The position numbers and the translations under genes are program-made. The notes under the pieces were generated by a model that saw nothing but the letters and a program-made list of their open reading frames with translations, was not told where the DNA came from and made no database searches. From contig NZ_FNHP01000012.1 of assembly GCF_900103645.1 (NCBI RefSeq), positions 27,584-91,583 on the forward strand: a stretch of DNA of 64,000 nucleotides. Direction: 5' to 3'. Below, piece by piece: positions 17,525 through 26,751 of this stretch. Every line of letters starts with the position of its first letter. Positions within the stretch are counted from its first letter, which is position 1. Source of the stretch: Oryzisolibacter propanilivorax (GTDB lineage: Bacteria > Pseudomonadota > Gammaproteobacteria > Burkholderiales > Burkholderiaceae_C).

Positions 17525-19708
17525 TCAGCGCGGCACGGCGATGGCGTTGCCGGCGAAGCCGATCTGGTCGCCCGCCGCCGGCGCGGCGACGAAGGGCGGC
17601 AGCTGCGCGGCGGTGATCGCCGGCGCCGCGCCCGGCATGCCGCCGCGCGGCGTGGTGCGCACGACCTGGCTGGGCGGCAGCGCCGCGCCGGAGGTGAGCG
17701 TGGCCCACATCGCGTCCAGCGCCTGGTTGAAGTACGGGTGCAGCGGCACGAAGCGCGTGTCGAAGCCCGCCAGTGGCAGGAAGGCGTCGAAGTGCTGGCC
17801 GTTGGTCACCTCGATGTAGCGCAGCCGGCTGCTGCCGCCTTCCACAGCGTGGTTCAGCGCGGTGTAGGCGCGTGCGTTGTCGTTCACCGGGATCAGCGCG
17901 TCGCTGCGGCCGGCGACGATGATGGTCGGCTTGCTGCGCAGGTTGCCGTTCAGCAGCACTTCCTGGATGCCGGCGCGCACGGCGTCGCTCTGGGCCTTGG
18001 TGGGCGTGCTGGCGGCCGTCAGCGGCGCGCCCGTGACCGGGTCCTGGCCGGTGACCAGCGCGTGCTGGCACAGCGCCTGGTCCAGGCCCAGGTCGGCCTT
18101 GCCCGTCGAGGGCGACACCGCGAACTGCCAGGCGCGGGCGCCGCCGACCGAGTCGTTGTAGATGACCGTGGCCGGCACGCCGTTGGAGGTGCCGTTGGCC
18201 AGCGCCGCGCTTTGCGCCAGCACCGCGGGCGCGGCGGGGACCACCTCGCCAGTGGCGCTGGCAGCGGCGAAGCTGGTGCCGCAGACATTGGCGTCGGCGG
18301 CGAAGCGGCCGTACGACCAAGGGTACATGGCCGACAGAATGGGGCCGTTGCCCAGCGCGTAGTGCGCGTTGTGCATGGTGTCGTTGTCCGCCGTCCAACC
18401 CCAGGCGCGCAGGCGTGCCAGCGCATCCGAAGCGCGTTCGGCGGTGGTGGCGCCGCGCACCAGCCCCTTGGCGGCCAGGCCGTCGCAGCGCGCGGTGGCG
18501 CGCTCGGTCATGTTGGTCAGGGCGATGTAGTTGTAGGCCGAGGTCTCGGTCAGCTGCGCCTCGGGCGCCAGCGCCGCGCAGGGCTGGTAGAGGTTGCCGA
18601 AGGTGGTGTATTCGGCCAGCGTCTTGCCGTAGCCGGCCACCGGGCGGCCGTCGAACTGCACGCCGTAGTTGCCGGCTGTGCCCACATCGGTCTTGGGCTC
18701 GGAGGCGACCACGCCGTCGATCAGCCCGCCACTGTCCTGCTCAGCCGCGCGCAGCACCGCCGCGCCGCCGTTGGAGACCGAGGCGGCGATCACCGTGGTG
18801 TTGTCGCTGGTGAACGGCACGCGGTTGTCCGGCGAGCCGAACTGCTGGTTCAGCACATACAGTGCATAGCGTGCGGACACCAGGGTGTCACGGCCCCACT
18901 CCTTCTCGGGGTTTTGCTGCGACTGCGCCTGCTTGATGGCGATGCGGTTCGGAAACGCCGCGTTGTAGGCGGCGCGCGCCGCGTCGCTCAGGGCGGCGGC
19001 GAAGTACGCCATGGAGCCGGCGGCGCTGCGCGTGGCGCGCGTACCGTCGAGCTGGTTCACGGTGTCATCCATCAGGTTGTGCAGGCCCACGCCCTTGCCG
19101 GCATCGGTCAGCGCCACGGCGCAGCCCTTTTTCAGGCCCCACTCGCTGGCAGTGCCGATGGCGCCATACACGCCGCGCGAACCCGACGACGGGCCCAGGA
19201 TGACGCAGGGCCGCGCCGAGTTGAAGCTGTCCGGCACCTGTACGGCCATCACCACCTGCTGGCGGCCGCTGCCTTCGTCGTACACCGCCAGGTATTCCCG
19301 CCCGGGGATCAGGCCTTCACCGGTTGTCACCTGGCCGGCGGCAGTCACGTTGGGGCCGTACAGCCGGCCATAGCCGCCATTGGCGCTGGGGTCGAGGATG
19401 CCGCGGTAGTTGGAGTACAGAGCGTTGCGCCGCAGCTCGGCCGCCGTGGGTTTGGCCGGGTCGGCGTAGGCCGGCGCGGCGGCGGCGCCCAGGCCAGTCT
19501 TGCCGATGCCGCCGGTGAGCAAGTCCTGGCTGGCGGCGGTGCTGCCGCTGCCCACGCTGGTGGCGGAGTACGTGGTGGCGCTGATCTCGCGCACCCCGGC
19601 GGGCAGGCTGTTGTCGGGGCCGGACGAGCTGCCGCCACAGGCGGCGAGCACGGCGCTGGCCAGGGCGGTGAAGGTCCACCGCAGCGCGGTGTGGGACTTT
19701 GCGGGCAT
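17525..19708 (-). CDS. D-(-)-3-hydroxybutyrate oligomer hydrolase
   Basis: Cleaves 3-hydroxybutyrate oligomers, breakdown products of the storage polyester PHB, to monomers. The 727-residue protein matches the 3HB-oligomer hydrolase family: YSNYRGILDPSANGGYGRLY, a probable nucleophile serine in [13 protein letters not shown], and NGQHFDAFLPLAGFD with a likely catalytic His. The start at 19708 has AGGAGA at 6-nt spacing. The N-terminus (MPAKSHTALRW, then a hydrophobic stretch ending LAACGGSSSG) is a lipoprotein-type signal peptide, so the enzyme is probably outer-membrane anchored or secreted. It is coupled to the binding-protein gene downstream. Confidence 0.88.
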   Translation of the reverse strand: MPAKSHTALRWTFTALASAVLAACGGSSSGPDNSLPAGVREISATTYSATSVGSGSTAASQDLLTGGIGKTGLGAAAAPAYADPAKPTAAELRRNALYSNYRGILDPSANGGYGRLYGPNVTAAGQVTTGEGLIPGREYLAVYDEGSGRQQVVMAVQVPDSFNSARPCVILGPSSGSRGVYGAIGTASEWGLKKGCAVALTDAGKGVGLHNLMDDTVNQLDGTRATRSAAGSMAYFAAALSDAARAAYNAAFPNRIAIKQAQSQQNPEKEWGRDTLVSARYALYVLNQQFGSPDNRVPFTSDNTTVIAASVSNGGAAVLRAAEQDSGGLIDGVVASEPKTDVGTAGNYGVQFDGRPVAGYGKTLAEYTTFGNLYQPCAALAPEAQLTETSAYNYIALTNMTERATARCDGLAAKGLVRGATTAERASDALARLRAWGWTADNDTMHNAHYALGNGPILSAMYPWSYGRFAADANVCGTSFAAASATGEVVPAAPAVLAQSAALANGTSNGVPATVIYNDSVGGARAWQFAVSPSTGKADLGLDQALCQHALVTGQDPVTGAPLTAASTPTKAQSDAVRAGIQEVLLNGNLRSKPTIIVAGRSDALIPVNDNARAYTALNHAVEGGSSRLRYIEVTNGQHFDAFLPLAGFDTRFVPLHPYFNQALDAMWATLTSGAALPPSQVVRTTPRGGMPGAAPAITAAQLPPFVAAPAAGDQIGFAGNAIAVPR

Positions 19709-19853
19709 GTTGTCTCCTGGAACGGTGTTGTCGAATGCATGCACACGCCAGCAGCCGCGGGCTGGGGGTGTGCGCTGCTTCGCATCGACCCACCGTCCGA
19801 CCCGCTGCACTGGCGCGGGCAGTATTGCATCGAAGGCGCGCAAAAGCGCACCG

Positions 19854-20891
19854 TCAGTGGAACTGCGTAAGCCCGAGGAAATGGTCCAGGATGTGGAAGT
19901 GGTCGTCGTGGAAGCGCGCCTCCAGCGCTGGCAGCTGCGCGATGGGCGTCCACTGGGCCTCGCTGGCATCGTCGCCGCCGCGCACCTCGGGCAGGGGCGC
20001 ATCGCCCAGGTCGAAATGGTGCACGTGGCCGATGATGCGCCCGCGCTGGCTGCGGTCCGGGTGGTCGAACACCGCCACGCCGCGCAGCGCGGCACGCAGC
20101 CGGGCCTGGGGCAGGGCGCAGTGAGTTTCCTCGGCCAGCTCGCGCAGGCAGGACTGCCACAGCGTCTCGCGCTGCTCGATGAAGCCGCCGGGCAGCGCCA
20201 GCAGGCCCTGTCCCGGCGCGTGCGCGCGGCGGATCAGCAGCACCTGGCCGCGGCACTGCAGCAGCGCATCGACGGTGACGAAAACCGGCGGGTAAGGCGC
20301 GCCTGCCCAGGCGGCGCGGTACTCGCGCAGCGCGCGCCACTCGTGCTGCAGCGCCGGGAAGGCGGGCGTGGCGGCCAGCGCCCGCAGCTGTGCCAGCGTG
20401 GCCGGCGGGATCTCGTCCGCCAGCGGCGCCAGCGCCGCGTCCAGCGCGCCGGGCGCCGCGCCTAGCCAGGCATCGCGGATGCGCGTGGCGTCCATGCCGC
20501 CTTGGCGCGGCAGCTCCAGCAGTTGCCAGCCGGGGAACCAGGTCAGGTACTGGCTGGTGGCGTCCTTGAAGTGGCCGACCAGCGCCACGCGCGCGCCGTC
20601 CTGGACATGGGGGGCGACCGCGTACTGCACCGCCGCGACCCAGCGCGCCTCGTCGTAATAGTCGCGCACCGGCAGCACCTGCAGGCGCGCGGCGTCGGCC
20701 GGGGGCACGGCGCCCTGCAGCATGGCCGCGCGCTCTTCCCAGGTGAAGGGATTCTTGGGCGTGCGCGCCTGGTAGGCCGAGCCGGCTACCACCAGCACCC
20801 GCCGCGCCTGCGCCAGCGCATGCCGCAGCAGCGCCACGTGGCCGGCATGCACGGGCTGGAAGCGACCGATCAGAAGGGCAACGTCATACAT
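19854..20891 (-). CDS. bifunctional nicotinamide-nucleotide adenylyltransferase / Nudix hydrolase
   Basis: A 345-residue fusion for NAD metabolism. Residues 1-180 form a NadM-type nucleotidyltransferase with GRFQPVHAGHVALL (the HxGH motif) and MDATRIRDAW, which should make NAD from NMN and ATP. Residues about 205-340 form a Nudix domain with the box GGFIEQRETLWQSCLRELAE continuing EET; the usual Gly after EET is His. Relatives such as the Synechocystis enzyme hydrolyse ADP-ribose. It lies downstream of nadE on the same strand after a 90-bp gap filled by a repeat copy, so two NAD-synthesis steps are clustered. Confidence 0.9.
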   Translation of the reverse strand: MYDVALLIGRFQPVHAGHVALLRHALAQARRVLVVAGSAYQARTPKNPFTWEERAAMLQGAVPPADAARLQVLPVRDYYDEARWVAAVQYAVAPHVQDGARVALVGHFKDATSQYLTWFPGWQLLELPRQGGMDATRIRDAWLGAAPGALDAALAPLADEIPPATLAQLRALAATPAFPALQHEWRALREYRAAWAGAPYPPVFVTVDALLQCRGQVLLIRRAHAPGQGLLALPGGFIEQRETLWQSCLRELAEETHCALPQARLRAALRGVAVFDHPDRSQRGRIIGHVHHFDLGDAPLPEVRGGDDASEAQWTPIAQLPALEARFHDDHFHILDHFLGLTQFH

Positions 20892-20897
20892 GCAAAA

Positions 20898-20956
20898 ATG
20901 CTATTGATATGAGAGCTGGAGGCCCATGTATTCATTGGGCTAAAGGCCGATTTGGC
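20898..20956. repeat. intergenic repeat copy between nadE and the NadM-Nudix gene
   Basis: Shows the family layout: GCTATTGATA at one side, AGGCCCATGTATTCATTGGGC as central hairpin, then TAAAGGCCGATTTGGC. The hairpin pairs GCCCAAT with an imperfect partner GGCCCATG. Confidence 0.65.
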
Positions 20957-20981
20957 TATGAATCGGCGGCGGCGGATGCGT

Positions 20982-22682
20982 TCACCCCTGGCGCGCGGCG
21001 ATCGGCAGCTGCCAGCCGCCGCTGCCAAATGGCCGCGGCCGCACGCGCAGCATGGGTGCGGACTGGTGGCGCTTGTACTCGCTGCGCGCCATCAGGCCGC
21101 GCACGCGCTGCACCAGCGCGCGGCCGTCGTCGCGGCCGAGCAGCTCCTCGACGAAAGCGCGCGCGGCATCGAACTGCTCCGGCGGCAGCAGCGGTCCCTC
21201 GACGAAGAACTTCAGGATTTCGTCGAGCACCGGGTACGGCGGCAGGCTGTCGTCGTCGCGCTGGCCCGGCGCCAGCTCGGCCGACGGCGGCTTGTCGATC
21301 ACCGCCTGCGGCACCAGCTCGCGCCCGGCCTCGCGGTTCAGGTGGCGCGCCAGCTCGAAGATCTCGGTCTTGTACAGGTCGCCCACCAGGCCCAGGCCGC
21401 CGTTGGTGTCGCCGTACAGCGTGCAGTAGCCGACGGCGCTCTCGGACTTGTTGCCGGTGGTCAGCAGCAGGTGGCCGAAGGCGTTGGAGTACTCCATCAG
21501 CACCGTGCCGCGCAGGCGTGCCTGCACGTTCTCCAGCGCCAGCCCGGCCAGCGGCTGGCCGAAGCTGGCCTCGAACTGCTGCGCGCAGGCGCCCACCAGA
21601 TCGACGATGGGGTGGCTGAGCAGCTCGATGCCGAGATTGCGGCACAGCGCCACCGAATCGTCCACGGAGCCGCTGGTGGAAAAGCGCGAGGGCATGGTGA
21701 TGCCGACGACCTGGTCAGCGCCCAGCGCCTCGGCGGCCAGCGCCAGCGTCAGCGCGCTGTCCAGCCCGCCCGAGCTGCCCACCACCACCTTATCGAAGCC
21801 GCAGCGGCGCGCATAGTCGCGCAGGCCCAGCACCAGCTGGCGGCGATAGAACTCCAGGGTCGGCAGGCCGGCCGGGTCGATGGCAGCCAGCGGCTCGCCC
21901 TGCCGGCCGCGCAGGCCGCCGTCCTCTGCCAGCACCAGCGTCGGGGTGTCCACCTCGAAGCGCCGCGCCTCGAAGACCACGCCCGCGCCGGGCAGCGCCG
22001 CCAGCGAGCCGCCGTCATACACCAGGGCGTCGTGCCCCCCGATCTGGTTCACGCTGACCAGCGCCGCGCCGCAGCGCGTGGCCGCCTGCGCCAGCGCCGC
22101 GTGCACCTGGGCGCGCCGGCCCAGGTAGCTGCTGTGCGCGTCGATGTGCAGCACCAGGTCGGGCGCGGCGGCGGCCACGCCGGCCAGGACGGCGTCGTCG
22201 GCGCCTGCCTCGGCCAGCGCCTCCGCGCCGATCAGCAAGGCCACGCGCGTGCGGCCCATGCGCAGCAGGCGCGGCGCGGCGGGCGCAGCGTCGAAGTGCC
22301 GGTGCTCGTCGAAGTCGCCGCGCGTGGCCAGCAGCTGGCGGCCGCATTGCAGGCGCAGCTCGCCGCCGTGCAGCACCAGCAGGCTGTCGTGCAGCCGGCC
22401 CGGCCGGCCTTCGACACGCGTCGGCGCGCCCAGCACCCAGTGCAGGTCGGGCAGCGCGACGCTTTCCTGGCGCAGCTGCTCCAGGGCGGCATCCACCCGG
22501 TCCATGAAGCCCGGCAGGTCCAGCAGGTCGCCGGGGTGCCAGCCGGTGACGGCCAGCTGCGGGAACACCACGAGGTCCGCGCCCTGCGCCGCCGCCTGCC
22601 GGGCGGTGGCCAGCATGCGCTGGGTGTTGCGTTCGATGTCGCCCAGGGTGGGGTTGAGCTGGGCCAGGGTGATGCGGAGCAT
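20982..22682 (-). CDS. nadE: NAD+ synthase with degenerate glutaminase domain
   Basis: Amidates deamido-NAD to NAD. The 566-residue protein has the two-domain layout of glutamine-dependent NadE. The C-terminal synthetase domain is intact, with the pyrophosphatase loop SGGLDS at 304-309, TGNKSESAVGYCTLYGD, and DKPPSAEL. The N-terminal nitrilase-fold domain (1-270) has lost its catalytic triad: the usual Glu of PELA is Gln42 (FPQLAVTGW), the usual Lys is Arg115 (CGRQLLATRGDFDE), and the usual Cys is Gly152 (ALLIGAEAL). The enzyme should therefore use free ammonia. The ATG at 22682 begins LRITLAQLNPTLGD as in the family; a longer frame upstream has no similarity. Confidence 0.92.
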   Translation of the reverse strand: MLRITLAQLNPTLGDIERNTQRMLATARQAAAQGADLVVFPQLAVTGWHPGDLLDLPGFMDRVDAALEQLRQESVALPDLHWVLGAPTRVEGRPGRLHDSLLVLHGGELRLQCGRQLLATRGDFDEHRHFDAAPAAPRLLRMGRTRVALLIGAEALAEAGADDAVLAGVAAAAPDLVLHIDAHSSYLGRRAQVHAALAQAATRCGAALVSVNQIGGHDALVYDGGSLAALPGAGVVFEARRFEVDTPTLVLAEDGGLRGRQGEPLAAIDPAGLPTLEFYRRQLVLGLRDYARRCGFDKVVVGSSGGLDSALTLALAAEALGADQVVGITMPSRFSTSGSVDDSVALCRNLGIELLSHPIVDLVGACAQQFEASFGQPLAGLALENVQARLRGTVLMEYSNAFGHLLLTTGNKSESAVGYCTLYGDTNGGLGLVGDLYKTEIFELARHLNREAGRELVPQAVIDKPPSAELAPGQRDDDSLPPYPVLDEILKFFVEGPLLPPEQFDAARAFVEELLGRDDGRALVQRVRGLMARSEYKRHQSAPMLRVRPRPFGSGGWQLPIAARQG

Positions 22683-22890
22683 GGCGGTTCGGCGTCTGGA
22701 AAACGGCAGGCCAGGTGCATCCGGCTGCCGACGGGTTGACAGGGAAGCGCATCGTCGCACAACAGCCGCGCACGGCCGGTCGCGGTGCGCGGGATGACCA
22801 GCGGCAAGGCAGGAGCCAGCTGCTTTGTCAACGAACTTCAACACAGTGACAAAGCTGGGGTTGCAGGGGCAATGGCCTACAGAAACCCGA

Positions 22891-22920
22891 TTGACACAAG
22901 CTAACAAGCGCCTCTACTAT
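22891..22920 (+). promoter_or_regulatory. sigma-70 promoter of the choice-of-anchor A gene
   Basis: TTGACA (22891-22896) and TACTAT (22915-22920) with an 18-bp spacer form a good housekeeping promoter. It is in the AT-rich end of the 285-bp gap between divergent nadE and the gene at 22968; the rest of the gap shows nothing else recognisable. Confidence 0.7.
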
Positions 22921-22967
22921 CCGCAGCGTTTCAAACAATCTGTTTCACCTGACTGAGGAGCATAGCT

Positions 22968-24137
22968 ATGAAGCTGCGGAGAGTCTTGATGGGTACGGTC
23001 GCGGCAGCCGCGGCCATGGCGGCGCAGGTCCCTGCGCATGCGTGGACACAGAACGCGCATTTCTGGATGAGCGTTGGCGTGTTCAGTCGTTTCAACGTGG
23101 TGACGCGTAATGATTTCACTGCCAAGCAGTCCGACATGCAGTGCGGTTTCGCGGCCGGTGGCAATGCCTACCTGAGCAGCGGCTACACCGTGGGCAAGGC
23201 CGACATCGTCCATCAGAATGCTCCAGACAAGCCGCAAATCGGCATGCTGGTGTCGGGCAAGCTGGACTGGCAGGACCACCCCAGTGGCACTATCGACGGC
23301 GCCGTGATCCTGGGGCAAGGTAGCAACGTCACGCTGGCCCCTGACTCCAGCGTGACCCTGCTGCCCGGTAGTTCGGTGTTCGCGGCCACAGGCAATGACC
23401 TGTTCACGGCGATTGCGCCCGAGCTGTGGGTGGGCTGGGGAAACGACACGGACAATTGGGGCTACAACAGTCTGCAACCCAATAACAAGACGCCCGGGGC
23501 CCATGGCTGGACTGGCTACTCCCAGATTCCCCTGGGCAGTGCGGTCCAGACCTTCTTCGATTCCTACCTGAGCAACATGTACGGCGGCATTTGGATGACG
23601 CCGGCCAATGGCACTACGACGGTGCGCAGCTACAACGCACCACGCACCAACATCACGCTGGACGGCAAGAACCTGGGCCGCTGCGAGATGTCTGGCAACG
23701 ACGCCAGCAACTGCTCCTCCACGGGCGGCACCAACACCCAGCCGGGCGGCCGCCGCGCGGTCTATCTGTTCGATGTCAATGCCAAGGATCTGTCCAACGC
23801 CGATGTCGTGACCCTGACCAATACCCGCTGGACGGATGAGTTCGGCTCGCGTACCTGGACCGTGGTCAAGGTCAAGGCCGATGGCCAAACCTCGGTAAAG
23901 ATGGAGAACCTGGGCCTGCAGAGTTTCGCGCCGAACAACGATCACACGATCTGGGTGTTCGACGATGCCATCAGCAAGATCGAGCTGGGCGGCGTGGCCA
24001 TCGAGGGCACGATCTTCGCGCCCCAGGCCGATGTCGTCGCCAACAATGGCCACATCAACGGCACCATCATCGCCAAGAGCTTCAATGGCACGATGGAAGG
24101 CCATTGCAAGCCGTTCGTGAACTACATCGACCCATGA
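22968..24137 (+). CDS. choice-of-anchor A family secreted protein
   Basis: A 389-residue exported protein with a Sec signal peptide (MKLRRVLMGTVAAAAAMAAQ, cleavage after AHA). The choice-of-anchor A / collagen-binding-like domain is visible: FNVVTRNDFTAKQSDMQCGF, then AAGGNAYLSSGYTVG, and near the end GVAIEGTIFAPQADV and NNGHINGTIIAKSFNGTMEG. Such domains normally precede a sorting signal (LPXTG, PEP-CTERM or similar). Here the protein ends at NYIDP with no membrane helix or known sorting tail. Four cysteines could form two disulfides. GAGGAG lies 7 bases before the ATG. It has its own promoter and terminator, and its base composition is less GC-rich than neighbours, which may reflect transfer. 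Function unknown. Confidence 0.75.
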   Translation: MKLRRVLMGTVAAAAAMAAQVPAHAWTQNAHFWMSVGVFSRFNVVTRNDFTAKQSDMQCGFAAGGNAYLSSGYTVGKADIVHQNAPDKPQIGMLVSGKLDWQDHPSGTIDGAVILGQGSNVTLAPDSSVTLLPGSSVFAATGNDLFTAIAPELWVGWGNDTDNWGYNSLQPNNKTPGAHGWTGYSQIPLGSAVQTFFDSYLSNMYGGIWMTPANGTTTVRSYNAPRTNITLDGKNLGRCEMSGNDASNCSSTGGTNTQPGGRRAVYLFDVNAKDLSNADVVTLTNTRWTDEFGSRTWTVVKVKADGQTSVKMENLGLQSFAPNNDHTIWVFDDAISKIELGGVAIEGTIFAPQADVVANNGHINGTIIAKSFNGTMEGHCKPFVNYIDP

Positions 24138-24184
24138 TGGTCTGCAACGCATGGCGTGCTCCGCGCCTTGCGTAAATGACGAAC

Positions 24185-24218
24185 AAAAAAGGCAGGTGAT
24201 GCGTCACCTGCCTTTTTT
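24185..24218. terminator. bidirectional rho-independent terminator
   Basis: AAAAAAGGCAGGTGA (24185-24199) pairs perfectly with TCACCTGCCTTTTTT (24204-24218) around TGCG. It serves the choice-of-anchor A gene on the plus strand and the small membrane protein gene converging from the minus strand. Confidence 0.93.
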
Positions 24219-24265
24219 GTTTGGGCACCAGCTTATAAAAGCCAGTATCAAGGAGCAGCCAATTG

Positions 24266-24451
24266 CTACCTGAGCGCCTTGCGCGCCGCCCCCACGCCCA
24301 GCAGCGCCAGCACCACGAACAGCACAGCGAGCGCCACGAAGACGAAGAACAGCAGCTTGGCGATGCCCGCCGAGCCGGCGGCGATGCCGGTGAAGCCAAG
24401 TGCACCGGCGATGAGCGAGATGATGGCGAAGATGAGAGCGTATTTCAGCAT
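24266..24451 (-). CDS. UPF0391 / DUF1328 small membrane protein
   Basis: A 61-residue protein, [20 protein letters not shown] followed by [20 protein letters not shown], with two membrane helices. It matches the YtjA/UPF0391 family, which is widespread in proteobacteria and has no defined role; expression in relatives is often stress-linked. The ribosome site AAGGAG lies 7 bases before the ATG. It stands alone between the choice-of-anchor A gene and tctA, with about 150 bases before it in which I see nothing recognisable. Confidence 0.88.
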   Translation of the reverse strand: MLKYALIFAIISLIAGALGFTGIAAGSAGIAKLLFFVFVALAVLFVVLALLGVGAARKALR

Positions 24452-24603
24452 GGCGAGACTCCTTGCGACGCGGTTGCGGTGGGGACCGGGGAAGGCCCGA
24501 AAGCCTGGAGTGCAGCCTAGCAAGTGGGGCCGGGGGTGGTGCGTCGGCGCAGTAAGCGGCGCGGCGTAGGATGCCGCCGGCGCACCGTCCCCGTGGTGCC
24601 GCT

Positions 24604-26130
24604 TCAGCCCGCGGGCGCCAACTCGGCCGGGGGCAGGGTGGCGGGCTTGCGGCGCAGGCGGGAATACGCCACGCCCACCAGCAGCAGCACGCACAGCGCC
24701 ATGAAGGTGCCGCTGATCGGGCGGGTGACGAACACGTTCATGTTGCCGCGCGACAGCAGCAGGGCGCGGCGGAAGTTCTCCTCGACCATGGGCCCCAGCA
24801 CGAAGCCCAGCAGCAGCGGGGCGGGCTCGAAGCCCAGCCGCGCGAAGATGAAGCCGGCAATGCCGATGGCCAGCACGGCGCCCACGTCGAAGAAATTGTT
24901 GTTGGTGCTGTACACGCCGATGCAGATGAAGAACAGCACGGCGGGGTAGATGATGCGGTAGGGCACGCTCAGCAGTTTGACCCACATGCCAATCAGCGGG
25001 ATGTTGAGCACCAGCAGCAGCAGGTTGCCGATCCAAAAGCTGGCGATCAGGCCCCAGAAGATGGTCGGGTGCTCGGAGATGATCTGCGGGCCGGGCTGGA
25101 TGTTGTGGATCATCAGCGCGCCCAGCATCAGCGCCATCACGGCGTCTCCGGGAATGCCCAGGCTCATGGTCGGGATGAAGGCCGTCTGCGCGGCGGCGTT
25201 GTTTGATGCCTCGGGGCCGGCGATGCCCTCGATGGCGCCGCGGCCGAAGCGCTCGGGCGTGCGCGAAAGCTTCTTTTCCGTCGCGTAGGACATGAACGAG
25301 GCGATCGTCGAGCCGGTGCCCGGCAGGATGCCGAAGAAGGCCCCGATGCCGGTGCCGCGCACGATCGGCAGCCACGAGCGGCGCATGTCGCCCGGCGGCA
25401 GGCGCAACGAGCGCATGGTGATGGGCGTGCTGCGCACCGGGTCGCCGGTGCCGATGCGGTTGGCGTGGCGCAGGATGTCGGCGACGCCGAACAGGCCCAT
25501 GGCCAGCGCCACCAGCGAGATGCCGTCGGTCAGCTCGGGCACGTCGAAGGAAAAGCGCGCCACGCCCGAGTTCACGTCGGTGCCGACCACGCCCAGGATC
25601 AGCCCGACGAACACCATCGCCACGCCCTTCAGGGGCGAGCCCTTGGCCAGCGTCGAGGCCGCCAGCAGGCCCAGCAGCATCATCGCGAAGTACTCCGCCG
25701 GGCCGAACTTGAAGGCAATGTCCACCAGCAGTGGCGAGAAGAACATCATCACCACGATGCCCACCGTAGCGCCGATGAACGAGGCGAACATGGCCATGAA
25801 CAGCGCCGCGCCGCCCTGGCCCTTGCGCGCCATGGGGTGGCCGTCCAGGCAGGTCACGGCGTGCGAGGCCACGCCCGGCAGGTTCAGCAAGATGGAGGTG
25901 GTGGCGCCGCCGTACTGCGCGCCGTAGTAGATGCCGGCCAGCATCATCAGCGCCCCGGTCGGCTCCAGCGAATAGGTCACGGGCAGCAGCATGGAGATCG
26001 CCGCCAGCGGCCCGATGCCCGGCAGCACGCCGATCAAGTTGCCCATGAAGACCCCGATGAAGGAGTAGAGCAGGTTGTGCGGGGTGAGGGCGACGACGAA
26101 GCCGCCCAGCAGGTTGTTCAGGACTTCCAT
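24604..26130 (-). CDS. tctA: tripartite tricarboxylate transporter permease TctA
   Basis: Large membrane subunit of a TctABC-type secondary transporter for citrate-like tricarboxylates or other acids. The 508-residue protein has about twelve membrane segments. Family motifs are present: [39 protein letters not shown], and in the second half [20 protein letters not shown] and [15 protein letters not shown]. It follows tctB after 5 bases in one transcription unit. A periplasmic binding subunit (TctC) is not in the window, so the substrate cannot be judged. Confidence 0.95.
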   Translation of the reverse strand: MEVLNNLLGGFVVALTPHNLLYSFIGVFMGNLIGVLPGIGPLAAISMLLPVTYSLEPTGALMMLAGIYYGAQYGGATTSILLNLPGVASHAVTCLDGHPMARKGQGGAALFMAMFASFIGATVGIVVMMFFSPLLVDIAFKFGPAEYFAMMLLGLLAASTLAKGSPLKGVAMVFVGLILGVVGTDVNSGVARFSFDVPELTDGISLVALAMGLFGVADILRHANRIGTGDPVRSTPITMRSLRLPPGDMRRSWLPIVRGTGIGAFFGILPGTGSTIASFMSYATEKKLSRTPERFGRGAIEGIAGPEASNNAAAQTAFIPTMSLGIPGDAVMALMLGALMIHNIQPGPQIISEHPTIFWGLIASFWIGNLLLLVLNIPLIGMWVKLLSVPYRIIYPAVLFFICIGVYSTNNNFFDVGAVLAIGIAGFIFARLGFEPAPLLLGFVLGPMVEENFRRALLLSRGNMNVFVTRPISGTFMALCVLLLVGVAYSRLRRKPATLPPAELAPAG

Positions 26131-26135
26131 GGCGA

Positions 26136-26594
26136 TTACATCCAGGTGAACAGGGGAATCTGGATCTGCAGCAGCAGACGGAACAGCACCACCGCCAGCA
26201 CCGTCACGCCGACGGCCACCAGCACGCAGGCGCGCTTGCTGTTGCCCCGGTCACCCATGGCGGCCAGCAGCACCAGGAAGAAGGTGCCGGGCACCAAGCC
26301 GGTCATCGAACCCAGCACGATGAAGCTGACCACGCCAGCGGTGATGAAAGCCCAGGCGCGGGTGTTGGCCGGCTCGGCCTCGCCGGCCTCCTCGTCCTCG
26401 GCGGACACCGGCGTGAACACCATCAGCAACGCCAGCAGCATCAGCGTGCAGCCCAGCGCCACCGGGAAGAAGCCGGGGCCCATGCGGCCCAGGGTGCCGA
26501 TGGTGTAGTGGGTGCCGCCCCAGGCGGCCGCGGCACCTATGCTCATCAGGAGCGCCGCGCACAGCAGCTCCTGTCTATTGGTCTTGAAATGCAT
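26136..26594 (-). CDS. tctB: tripartite tricarboxylate transporter small permease TctB
   Basis: A 152-residue membrane protein with four predicted helices, the small subunit that pairs with TctA. It shows [12 protein letters not shown], the GPGFFP signature of the family, near residue 36, and a C-terminal helix ending IPLFTWM. A GGGG at 6-nt spacing precedes the ATG. It lies 157 bases downstream of the histidine kinase stop on the same strand; I see no clear terminator in that gap, so read-through from the two-component genes is possible. Confidence 0.9.
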   Translation of the reverse strand: MHFKTNRQELLCAALLMSIGAAAAWGGTHYTIGTLGRMGPGFFPVALGCTLMLLALLMVFTPVSAEDEEAGEAEPANTRAWAFITAGVVSFIVLGSMTGLVPGTFFLVLLAAMGDRGNSKRACVLVAVGVTVLAVVLFRLLLQIQIPLFTWM

Positions 26595-26751
26595 TGCATA
26601 CCCCGCAAAGGAAGGACATCAAGACCTGGCGGCGCGACGTTCAGCCGCGCGCAGCCAGGGCCCGCCGGCATGGTAGGAAGGGATGGCGCGGCGTGGCATT
26701 GCCGGAACATTGCCGTTCGTCCATGTGCGCCGGCGCGGGCGCGCTGCGCCT

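Noticed and set aside
24230..24265. Degenerate repeat copy before the UPF0391 gene
   Set aside because: TTATAAAAGCCAGTATCAAG has some likeness, but neither hairpin can be formed.
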